Shown piece after piece: positions 34,423 to 42,161 of a DNA stretch of 64,000 nt (within the stretch, counting starts at the first letter, position 1; each line of letters opens with the position of its first letter). Source of the DNA: Actinomycetota bacterium (lineage in GTDB: Bacteria; Actinomycetota; Actinomycetes; Streptosporangiales; Streptosporangiaceae); the NCBI GenBank assembly GCA_027313705.1, contig DAHVDE010000038.1, positions 34,984 to 98,983 on the forward strand, in the 5' to 3' direction. A program made the translations under genes and the position numbers. Under the pieces are notes generated by a model, which searched no databases, was not told the DNA's origin, and saw only the letters and a list, made by a program, of their open reading frames with translations.

Positions 34423-36039
34423 ATGAGCGCCAAGAGCATCCGTGCCCGGCTGGCAGAGAACCAGGACCTCGGGGCGGGCAACGTGCTGACCACGCTGGCC
34501 GAACTCGATCTCGGCCTTGACACCCCGCAGCTCACCTTCGACACCGCTGCGGGACAGATCCCGGCCTGGCAGCCGCTCACCTTGCGGCAGTTGCACGAAC
34601 TGGTCGCGGCGCGCACTACCGCGCTGCACGAGCTTGGCATCCGCAGGCGCGACCCGGTGGCTGTGGTAGCACCGACCGCGGTCGACACCGCGCTGACTTT
34701 CCTTGCCCTGGCCAGGATCGGTGCGATACCTGCCCTGATCAACCCGAGCCTCGCGCCCGAGCTTGCGGTGAAGTTTATTGGCAGGCTCAAGGCCGTCGGC
34801 CTGATCACCGACCCAGAACACGCGGCCTTCTTGCCTGAGTCGGCTACCGGGGTGCCGGTGCTGAGCGGTGATTTCGGCCCGCTGATGGGTGACCCGGCGG
34901 CGGCGCCCGCACCCTACCGGTGGTTCCCGACCGATCCGGTCGCGATCACGCACTCCTCTGGCACGACCGGGCTGCCCAAGGCCGTGGTCCACTCGCACCA
35001 GAGCCTTTACGCGGCGATCAGGTACCGGCTGAGCCTGCCGAGGCCGCAGGGCACCGAGCGGATGCTGAGCGCGCTGCCCTGCCCGCACGCGGCCGGCCTG
35101 ATCATCTTGAACCTCGCGATGAGCTACGGCAGCGAACTGGCGATGCTGTCACAGCAGACCGGACCTGGCGTGCTCGCTGCGATCGACTCCTGGCGGCCAC
35201 GTTCCGTGGTCGGGTTCTCCACGACCTGGCCCGACCTGGTCAAGGCCGATCTGTCCAAACACGACCTCAGCACGGTCGCGCTGTGGTGGAACACCGGCGA
35301 CTGCGCGCACGAGGCTCACATCAGGCGGCTGGTCGCCTGCGGCAACCGCCAGACCGTGACCAGGGCCGGGCGGGAACAGGTGCCAGGCTCGGTGTTCGTC
35401 GACGGGCTTGGCTCGTCCGAGATGGGCCACTCGCACTTCTTCATCGCCCACACTCCGCAGACCAGCCAGTACAACCGCTGCATCGGCAAGGTGCACAGTT
35501 TCGCCGACGCCAAGGTATTCGGACCTGATGGCCGCGAACTGCCGCATGGCGAGGTGGGCGAACTCGGCACCAAGTCGACGACGCTCAGCCTCGGGTACTG
35601 GAACGACTCGGCCAGCACCTATCGCACCAGGTACGGCGGCTATTTCCTGACTGGCGACCTCGTGTACCGGGACGAGGAGGGCTACTTCTATCACCTGGAC
35701 CGCAGGCTCGACTCGGTTGACCTTGGCGATGGCAAGTTCATCTACACCTCCGCATCGGAGGAGCGGATCCTCGCTGCCTGTCCTGACGTGCTCGACTGCA
35801 CGATCGTGGCCGTGCGGGACGGCGACAGCGTGCACACCGACGTGCTGCTGCAGCTTGAGGCGGACGCCGACGCTGCGGCGGACCGTACCAAGGAGGTGAG
35901 GGGCGCGCTCGAAGCTCATGTGGCGGCGACCGTGCGGCAGGTAATCGTGGTCGACGATGCCAAGGTCCCGCTCACCCCGACGGGGAAGGTACGCAAGTTC
36001 GTACTGCGGCAGCGGCACCTGGAAGGCGCACTCCAGTGA
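34423..36039 (+). CDS. AMP-forming ligase (ANL superfamily), ligase 3
   Basis: 538 residues. HSSGTTGLPK at 177-186, FVDGLGSSEMGHS (A5 region), FLTGDLVYRDEEGYFYHLDRRLDS and catalytic Lys in LTPTGKVRK near 524. Activates a carboxylate for thioester formation. Third such enzyme in the cluster; substrate unknown. GTGA overlap with the FabF-type gene couples translation. Confidence 0.87.
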   Translation: MSAKSIRARLAENQDLGAGNVLTTLAELDLGLDTPQLTFDTAAGQIPAWQPLTLRQLHELVAARTTALHELGIRRRDPVAVVAPTAVDTALTFLALARIGAIPALINPSLAPELAVKFIGRLKAVGLITDPEHAAFLPESATGVPVLSGDFGPLMGDPAAAPAPYRWFPTDPVAITHSSGTTGLPKAVVHSHQSLYAAIRYRLSLPRPQGTERMLSALPCPHAAGLIILNLAMSYGSELAMLSQQTGPGVLAAIDSWRPRSVVGFSTTWPDLVKADLSKHDLSTVALWWNTGDCAHEAHIRRLVACGNRQTVTRAGREQVPGSVFVDGLGSSEMGHSHFFIAHTPQTSQYNRCIGKVHSFADAKVFGPDGRELPHGEVGELGTKSTTLSLGYWNDSASTYRTRYGGYFLTGDLVYRDEEGYFYHLDRRLDSVDLGDGKFIYTSASEERILAACPDVLDCTIVAVRDGDSVHTDVLLQLEADADAAADRTKEVRGALEAHVAATVRQVIVVDDAKVPLTPTGKVRKFVLRQRHLEGALQ

Positions 36040-37319
36040 CCAGCGGGGCAGCGGGCGCGCCGGGCAGGCAATCGGTCACGGCGGAGGTCACGGGCATCGG
36101 GCTGGTGACGCCGGTCGGCAGCGACCCCGATGGTTTCTTTGCGGCTCTGTGTAAAGGTCCTTCAGGACTTCAGCGCCCGGCGGAGGGCCATCCCGCGTGG
36201 CCAGATCTCGAGGTGGCGGGCATCTCACCTGAAGTCGACCCGGTCAGCGTGCTCCCGCCGAATCAGATCAGGGCGGTGGACAGGTTCGTGCTGCTCGGGA
36301 TGCTGGCTGCCGACCGGGCGATCGCGGACGCCGGGCTTGAAGTCGGCGGGAATGCCGACCCCTACCGGGTGGCGGTGCTCGCGTCCACCGGCGGCGGCGG
36401 CCTTGAGACCTTCGAGGAATTCAGCCACGCACGGTTCAGCCGCGGCCGGGCGGCGGTCAGCCCGTACCTGCTGCCTGGCATGTTGTCGAACATGGCGACG
36501 GCCAGAATCGCCATCAAATACGGCATCCGAGGGTTCAGCTCGACCATCGTGACCGCCTGCGCGGCCGGCGCGCAGTCAATCGCCGAGGCGTACCGGCTCA
36601 TTCACGAGGGCAGCGCCGACGTCGTGATCTGCGGTGGCACCGAGTCCCCGCTGCATCCCACGATCGTGGCCGCCTTCGGGAACGCGCGGGCGCTGGCCAC
36701 CGGCTGGGCGGACCCGGTCCAGGCCAGCAGGCCGTTCGACCGCAGGCGCAACGGCTTCGTGCTCGGCGAGGGCGCCGCGATCATGGTGATCGAGCGGTCG
36801 GACCACGCCGAAGCCCGCGGCGCCAGTTCCTACGGAAGCCTGATCGGCTGGGGTGCGTCGTCCGACGCGCACCATCCGACGATGCCGAGGCCAGACGGCG
36901 AAGGAGCGGCCGCCTGCATGCGGCAGGCTCTGGCCAGGGCGGACCTGTCCCCCGCCGATGTGGGATACCTGAACGCCCACGGGACGAGCACCAAGCTAGG
37001 GGACCTGGCCGAGACGAAGGCGATCCACGCCGTCTTCGGCGGCTCCGGCCCGCCGGTCAGTTCGATCAAGGCGGTCACCGGCCACATGCTCGGCGCATCA
37101 GGGGCCGCCGAGGCCGTCGCGAGCGTGCTCGCGATCAGCAAGGGGGCGATCCCGCCGACCCACAACCTGGAAGACCCGGACCCCGAATGCGATCTAGACC
37201 ACGTCAGGCATTCCGCGCGAGTTGCCGACATCAGGACCGCGCTGTCCAATTCGTTCGCCTTCGGCGGCCACAACGTCAGCCTGCTCTTCGGGCCTGCCGG
37301 GACGGCGCGCCGAAGGTGA
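36036..37319 (+). CDS. Beta-ketoacyl-ACP synthase II (FabF-type)
   Basis: 427 residues with the full catalytic set: Cys175 (VTACAAGAQ), His315 (NAHGTSTK) and His350 (KAVTGHMLGASG). This is the one clearly competent condensing enzyme of the cluster. Start GTG overlaps the ligase 3 stop. No ketoreductase or dehydratase is encoded nearby, so extended chains may keep keto groups or the cell's fatty acid enzymes may act on them. Confidence 0.92.
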   Translation: MTSGAAGAPGRQSVTAEVTGIGLVTPVGSDPDGFFAALCKGPSGLQRPAEGHPAWPDLEVAGISPEVDPVSVLPPNQIRAVDRFVLLGMLAADRAIADAGLEVGGNADPYRVAVLASTGGGGLETFEEFSHARFSRGRAAVSPYLLPGMLSNMATARIAIKYGIRGFSSTIVTACAAGAQSIAEAYRLIHEGSADVVICGGTESPLHPTIVAAFGNARALATGWADPVQASRPFDRRRNGFVLGEGAAIMVIERSDHAEARGASSYGSLIGWGASSDAHHPTMPRPDGEGAAACMRQALARADLSPADVGYLNAHGTSTKLGDLAETKAIHAVFGGSGPPVSSIKAVTGHMLGASGAAEAVASVLAISKGAIPPTHNLEDPDPECDLDHVRHSARVADIRTALSNSFAFGGHNVSLLFGPAGTARRR

Positions 37320-37349
37320 GCTGACAACATCACAGGTGAAAGGCGCCCG

Positions 37350-38432
37350 ATGAAGATCCACGGTTTCGACCATATCGAGTACTACGTCGCTGACCTGCCA
37401 AAGCTGTCTGGGGTGCTATGCGACGCCTACGGCTTCAAGGTCGAAGGAAAGTCCTCAGGCACCGGGGCTACCCATTCGGTGCTCTTGCGGCAAGGCCAGA
37501 TCAGGCTCCTGCTCACGACCCCGCTTGACGACGATAATGCGGCGGCAAGCTACCTGCGCAAGCATGGCGACGGCGTCGGCGTCATCGCGTTCAGCACCGA
37601 CGACGTGACGGCGGCCTTCGCCCAGGTCATAGCGGCGGGCGGGCGGGCCATCGCCGCCCCGGCGTTCGCGGCCGCCGGCCAGCAGTCAGGCAATGGCAGG
37701 GTCGGGACGGCCGTCGTCGCCGGTTTTGGCGACGTGGTGCACAAACTGGTCGAGCGCAGTCACCAAGACGACGACTTTGCGCCTGGTTTAGTCACGATGG
37801 AGCGGGGCGAGTCTGGCCAGGCCGACGAAGAAGGCTCACTGCTTCGGGTGCTTGACCACGTCGCGGTGTGCGTACCCGCCGGGGAACTCGATCCGACCGT
37901 CCGCTTCTACCGCGACGTCTTCGGGCTGGCGCAGATCTACGACGAGCGGATCGAGATCGGCACCCAGGCCATGATCTCCAAGGTCGTGCAGGACGACGAG
38001 GCCCGGGTGACGTTCACGCTGATCGAGCCTGACGTGACCCGCGAACCAGGTCAGATCGATGACTTCCTGCTCGCGCACGGCGGCGCCGGCGTGCAGCACC
38101 TGGCGCTGCAGACGCCCGACATCATCGGCGCCGTCCGGACGATCTCGGCTCGTGGCGTGGGGTTCCTTGTCGCCCCGGCCGGTTACTACCACGCGCTGCC
38201 GGGCCGGCTCGGCGAACTGGCGATCCCGCTCGAGTACCTGCGCGGCACGAACGTGCTCGCCGACCGTGACCGGTGGGGCCAGATGTTCCAGATTTTCGCC
38301 AAGTCGACCCACGAACGGCGCACCTTCTTCTTCGAATTGATCGAGCGCAGAGGCGCGCTGACCTTTGGCAGCCGCAACATCAAGGCGCTTTACGAAGCGC
38401 TGGAGGACACCCGCGCGGGAGTGACCCACTAA
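37350..38432 (+). CDS. 4-hydroxymandelate synthase-like dioxygenase (HPPD family)
   Basis: Fe(II) alpha-keto-acid dioxygenase of 360 residues with two vicinal-oxygen-chelate halves. Iron ligands are His170 (LDHVAVC), His250 (GVQHLAL) and Glu329 (FFFELIER). HPPD enzymes have a P-I-N-E-P active-site run; here it is TLIEP (223-227), and the C-terminal FGSRNIKALYEAL is also as in hydroxymandelate synthase HmaS. I therefore predict 4-hydroxyphenylpyruvate to 4-hydroxymandelate, the first step to hydroxyphenylglycine, rather than homogentisate. Fits the HpgT-like transaminase at 14.6 kb. Confidence 0.85.
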   Translation: MKIHGFDHIEYYVADLPKLSGVLCDAYGFKVEGKSSGTGATHSVLLRQGQIRLLLTTPLDDDNAAASYLRKHGDGVGVIAFSTDDVTAAFAQVIAAGGRAIAAPAFAAAGQQSGNGRVGTAVVAGFGDVVHKLVERSHQDDDFAPGLVTMERGESGQADEEGSLLRVLDHVAVCVPAGELDPTVRFYRDVFGLAQIYDERIEIGTQAMISKVVQDDEARVTFTLIEPDVTREPGQIDDFLLAHGGAGVQHLALQTPDIIGAVRTISARGVGFLVAPAGYYHALPGRLGELAIPLEYLRGTNVLADRDRWGQMFQIFAKSTHERRTFFFELIERRGALTFGSRNIKALYEALEDTRAGVTH

Positions 38433-38472
38433 CCGCGCCAGCAAGTTTTCCCGACCGACAGGAGCCACGATA

Positions 38473-39375
38473 ATGACGACGACCCCGTTCAGGCTGACAG
38501 AAGCCGAACTCGAACTGCTGCCGACCGAAGCCGAGGTCGAGGAATACGCCGAGCGTGGCTGGTACCTGACCCGCAAGCTGTTCAGCGACGAGGAAGTCGA
38601 CGCGCTGATCGCGGCGGCCGATGACTTCTACGCCGGGCACAAGGACCGTTCGCTGCCGATGCGGCCGCCGAACCTGGTCTACTGGGAGCCATCGCACGGC
38701 GATGTGCAGCGGCATAACGACTACATCCACTACGAGTCAGACGCCGTCGCGAGGCTGCTGCGCAAGCCGGTCATCGGCGCCACGGCGGCCAGACTGGCCC
38801 AGGCAGCCCAGATCAGGGTGTTCCAGTCCACCTTGATCTACAAGCCGCCGAACCCAGGCGAGGTAACGAACCTGGTGCCCTGGCACGCGGACCGGCACTA
38901 CTGGCAGACCTGCTCATCGGACCGGATGCTCACCGCGTTCATACCCTTCCACGACTGCACGGTGCAGATGGGCACGATCACGATGATCGACGGCTCGCAC
39001 CTGTGGAAGGAAATTCCCGGCGACGACTCGACCAGGCATTTCGCCCAGCGCGACCGCAACGAACTTGAAGACCTGCTGCACAAGACGGCCGAGTTCAACA
39101 ACGCCGAGGTCACCGTGATCCCGATGGTGATACCTAAGGGCCACATGAGCTTCCACCACTGCAAGATCTTCCACGGCAGCGGCCACAATCAGGGCACCGT
39201 GCCCCGCCGGGCGATCTCGTTCCATTTGCAGGACGGCGACAATCAATGGCGGCCTTACGACAAGGCCGACGGCACGCGCGTGGTGTACAACAACGACGTG
39301 CTCGTGCGGCGGACGGCGGACGGGCACCCCGACTATGCCGACCCCGACTTCTGCCCGGTCATATGGCAGAGCTAG
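38473..39375 (+). CDS. Phytanoyl-CoA dioxygenase-family Fe(II)/2-oxoglutarate oxygenase
   Basis: 300 residues with the metal motif HAD in VPWHADRHYW, the distal His in KIFHGSGHNQG and Arg in PRRAISFHLQD for 2-oxoglutarate. PhyH-type enzymes hydroxylate or halogenate small molecules. In this pathway it could oxidise the aryl or peptide part; it is also a candidate for the missing mandelate oxidation. Overlaps the E1 alpha start by 13 bp. Confidence 0.88.
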   Translation: MTTTPFRLTEAELELLPTEAEVEEYAERGWYLTRKLFSDEEVDALIAAADDFYAGHKDRSLPMRPPNLVYWEPSHGDVQRHNDYIHYESDAVARLLRKPVIGATAARLAQAAQIRVFQSTLIYKPPNPGEVTNLVPWHADRHYWQTCSSDRMLTAFIPFHDCTVQMGTITMIDGSHLWKEIPGDDSTRHFAQRDRNELEDLLHKTAEFNNAEVTVIPMVIPKGHMSFHHCKIFHGSGHNQGTVPRRAISFHLQDGDNQWRPYDKADGTRVVYNNDVLVRRTADGHPDYADPDFCPVIWQS

Positions 39376-40394
39376 CCGGCCAGGCTGTGACGGCGGGCAC
39401 GGCGAGCCCGCCGTGCCCGGCCGGGCACGATCCGGCCGGGCTATACCGGAGCATGCGGCTGATCAGGGAGTTCGAGGAGTGCGCGCTTGGGCTGGTGAAG
39501 TCGGGCGAGATCGTGGGCGGCATTCATCCCTACATCGGGGAGGAAGCCGTCGCGGTCGGCGTTTGCGCGGCGCTGCTTCCCGGCGACCTGATTACCAGCA
39601 CCCACCGCGGCCACGGGCACGTACTGGCGAAGGGATCTGATCCAGCCGCGATGCTGGCAGAGTTGTGCGGCAGGGCCACCGGACTCAACCAGGGCCGCGG
39701 CGGGTCCATGCACGCGGCCGACGTGTCCGCAGGGATACTCGGCGCCAACGCGATCGTGGGCGGGGCGGCGCCGATCGCCGCCGGGGCAGCCTGGGCGGCA
39801 CGACGGGCCGGCTCCGACCAGGTGATCGCGACCTTCTTCGGTGACGGCGCGCTCAACCAGGGCGTGCTGCTGGAGACGATGAACCTGGCGGCGCTGTGGA
39901 GCCTGCCCGTACTGTTCGTCTGCGAGAACAACGGATACGCGACCACGATGGCCACTTCCGGTGCGGTAGCGGGCAGCGCGAGCGGACGTGCCGCCGCGTT
40001 CGGCATGCCGAGCGTGACCGTGGACGGCATGGACGTGCTCGCCGTACTCGGTGCGACCACCGCGGCTGTGGCCAGGGCGCGCGCCGGGCAGGGACCGACC
40101 CTGATCGAGGCCATGACATACCGGTACGGGCCGCATCACACGATCGAGCAGCGCATCAGGCTCAGCTACAGAAGCGAGGAGGAGATCGCGCGGTGGCGGG
40201 AGCGAGATCCGCTCGACATCCAAGGTGCCCGGCTGCCCGCTGCGACCAGGACGCTTATCGATGCGGAGATCGCCGAGGTTATCGCGGCGGCGCGGGAATT
40301 CGCCCGGTCAAGTCCCGAGCCTTCGCCCGAAGGCGCGCTTGAGTTCCTGTACGCGAGCGGCCTGAAGGGAAGAGGCGGGGTGGCCGATGGCTAA
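39363..40394 (+). CDS. TPP-dependent 2-oxoacid dehydrogenase E1 alpha subunit
   Basis: 343 residues; TPP/Mg motif GDG (160-162) to NN (189-190), GRGGSMH and ITSTHRGHGH segments as in PdhA/AcoA. Start ATG 39363 inside the end of the PhyH gene; the longer open frame is not plausible. Acts with the beta subunit encoded next. It decarboxylates a 2-oxo acid to an activated aldehyde. Confidence 0.92.
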   Translation: MAELAGQAVTAGTASPPCPAGHDPAGLYRSMRLIREFEECALGLVKSGEIVGGIHPYIGEEAVAVGVCAALLPGDLITSTHRGHGHVLAKGSDPAAMLAELCGRATGLNQGRGGSMHAADVSAGILGANAIVGGAAPIAAGAAWAARRAGSDQVIATFFGDGALNQGVLLETMNLAALWSLPVLFVCENNGYATTMATSGAVAGSASGRAAAFGMPSVTVDGMDVLAVLGATTAAVARARAGQGPTLIEAMTYRYGPHHTIEQRIRLSYRSEEEIARWRERDPLDIQGARLPAATRTLIDAEIAEVIAAAREFARSSPEPSPEGALEFLYASGLKGRGGVADG

Positions 40395-41349
40395 GCTCTC
40401 CTATGCCAAGGCGCTCAACCGCGCCCTAGCCGACGAACTCGAACGCGACCAGTCCGTGTGCGTGCTCGGCGAGGACGTGGTCGCGGGCATCGCGCAGTTC
40501 ACGCTCGGCCTGGCGAAGCGGTTCGGCACCGACCGGGTCATCGACACGCCGATCTCAGAGCAGGCGTTTACCTCGATGGCGACCGGGGCGGCACTGCGCG
40601 GCATGCGCCCGGTGATCGAGTTCCAGATCCCGTCCTTGCTCTTCCTTGTCTTCGAGCAGATCGCCAACCAAGCGCATAAGTTTTCGCTGATGACCGGGGG
40701 CCAGGTCTCCGTGCCCGTGACCTACGTGGTGCCGAGTTCCGGGTCAAGGGAAGGCTGGGCCGGGCAGCATTCCGACCACCCATACAGCCTGTTCGCCCAT
40801 GTCGGGGTGAAGACGATCGTGCCCGCGACGCCGTCGGACGCCTACGGGCTGCTCGTGTCGGCAATCAGGGACGACGACCCGGTCGTCCTGTTCGCGCCCG
40901 CCCTGGCGATGGGGCTGCGCGAGGACGTCACCAGCGAACTCGTGCCGGTGCCAATCGGTTCGGCGCGGGTCCGCCGGCCAGGGTCAGACGTGACCGTGGT
41001 CGCCGTGGGCCACCTCGTCTCCGTGGCGCTCGACGTCGCCGAGGAACTCGCCTCGGAAGTATCGATCGAGGTGTTCGATCCTCGTACGGTGTACCCGTTC
41101 GACTGGGAGCTCCTGGCCGGATCGCTTGAGCGGACCGGGCGGCTGGTCGTCATCGACGACTCCAACCGGTCCTGCGGCCTCGGTGCAGAGGTCCTCGCGA
41201 CCGCGGCGGAAGAGATGCACCTGGTGGCACCGCCTAGGAGGGTCGGCAGGCCAGACGGAGCGGTGCTGCCTTTCGCCCTCGCGCTTGACCGGGCCATTCA
41301 GCCGGGCCACGATCAGCTAGTCGCGGCGATCCGCGCCGTCATGAAATAA
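40387..41349 (+). CDS. TPP-dependent 2-oxoacid dehydrogenase E1 beta subunit
   Basis: 320 residues, PdhB/AcoB type: VLGEDVV, DTPISEQAF with the catalytic Glu and the C-terminal transketolase domain (VGRPDGAV instead of the usual GxPD.P.P). Overlaps E1 alpha by 8 bp. No E2 or E3 gene is in the window, so the pair may act as a decarboxylase/acyl transfer enzyme (as with the phenylpyruvate-using pair of phenylglycine pathways) or borrow housekeeping E2/E3. Confidence 0.92.
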   Translation: MAKLSYAKALNRALADELERDQSVCVLGEDVVAGIAQFTLGLAKRFGTDRVIDTPISEQAFTSMATGAALRGMRPVIEFQIPSLLFLVFEQIANQAHKFSLMTGGQVSVPVTYVVPSSGSREGWAGQHSDHPYSLFAHVGVKTIVPATPSDAYGLLVSAIRDDDPVVLFAPALAMGLREDVTSELVPVPIGSARVRRPGSDVTVVAVGHLVSVALDVAEELASEVSIEVFDPRTVYPFDWELLAGSLERTGRLVVIDDSNRSCGLGAEVLATAAEEMHLVAPPRRVGRPDGAVLPFALALDRAIQPGHDQLVAAIRAVMK

Positions 41350-41383
41350 CAGTTAAGCCAGTAACCCCCGAGCCGGAGGTATT

Positions 41384-42121
41384 ATGCCAGCCGCGCAGCC
41401 GACGATCATCGCGACGTCGATCTCTTTCCTGCGTTCCCAGGGCGGGTTCTGGGAGGGCACAGCCGGGCCCTCCTATGAATACGCGATCAAGCTGTCCAGA
41501 CCGGACTCGGGCCGTAAGCCCAGGCTCTGCTTCCTCGCCACGGGGCTCGGCGACAACCCGGTTTACACATCGGCTTTTTACTACGCGTTCATCAACCTCG
41601 GCGTCGACGTCACCAACCTGTCCCTGTTCCCTTGCCCGAGTTACCCGAACCTGCGCGAGCACCTGCTCAGCCAGGACGTCATCTGGGTGTCAGGCGGGAG
41701 CACGGCCAACCTGCTTGCCGTATGGCGGGTCCACGGGCTTGACGAGATCATGCGGGAATGCTGGGAGGCCGGCGTGGTCCTGATGGGATCTTCTGCCGGG
41801 GCGATCTGCTGGCACTCGGGCGGCACCACAGACTCGTTCCGCTATCCGCTCCAGGCCATCACCGACGGGCTGCGGTTCCTGCCCTACTCCAACAGCCCGC
41901 ACTACAGCGCGGAGAAGGAACGCAGGCCGCTCACCAACCAGCTGGTGGCCGATGGCGTGATACCCGATGCCTACGCGACCGATGACCATGCGGGGCTGGT
42001 CTTCTTCGGCACCGACCTGCACGAGGCCATCGCCGAGCATCCGAGCGCGAAGTGCTATTCGATCGCCAAGGTGGGCGAAGGAAAGGCCGTGGAAACCGAG
42101 TTGCCCACCCGGCTGCTCTGA
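41384..42121 (+). CDS. Peptidase E-like serine peptidase (family S51)
   Basis: 245 residues of class-I glutamine-amidotransferase-like fold with nucleophile Ser137 in LMGSSAGAICW and VSGGSTANLL. The family includes aspartyl dipeptidase PepE, which needs an N-terminal Asp, and cyanophycinase, which cuts Asp-linked polymers. Strong GGAGG start site, 34 bp after E1 beta, so it belongs to the operon. Given the Asp-rich peptides made in this cluster, trimming of precursor peptides is an attractive inference. Confidence 0.88.
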   Translation: MPAAQPTIIATSISFLRSQGGFWEGTAGPSYEYAIKLSRPDSGRKPRLCFLATGLGDNPVYTSAFYYAFINLGVDVTNLSLFPCPSYPNLREHLLSQDVIWVSGGSTANLLAVWRVHGLDEIMRECWEAGVVLMGSSAGAICWHSGGTTDSFRYPLQAITDGLRFLPYSNSPHYSAEKERRPLTNQLVADGVIPDAYATDDHAGLVFFGTDLHEAIAEHPSAKCYSIAKVGEGKAVETELPTRLL

Positions 42122-42161
42122 CCAAGGCGAGCCGCCGCGCGATCAGGGCGAGGACCGCCGC

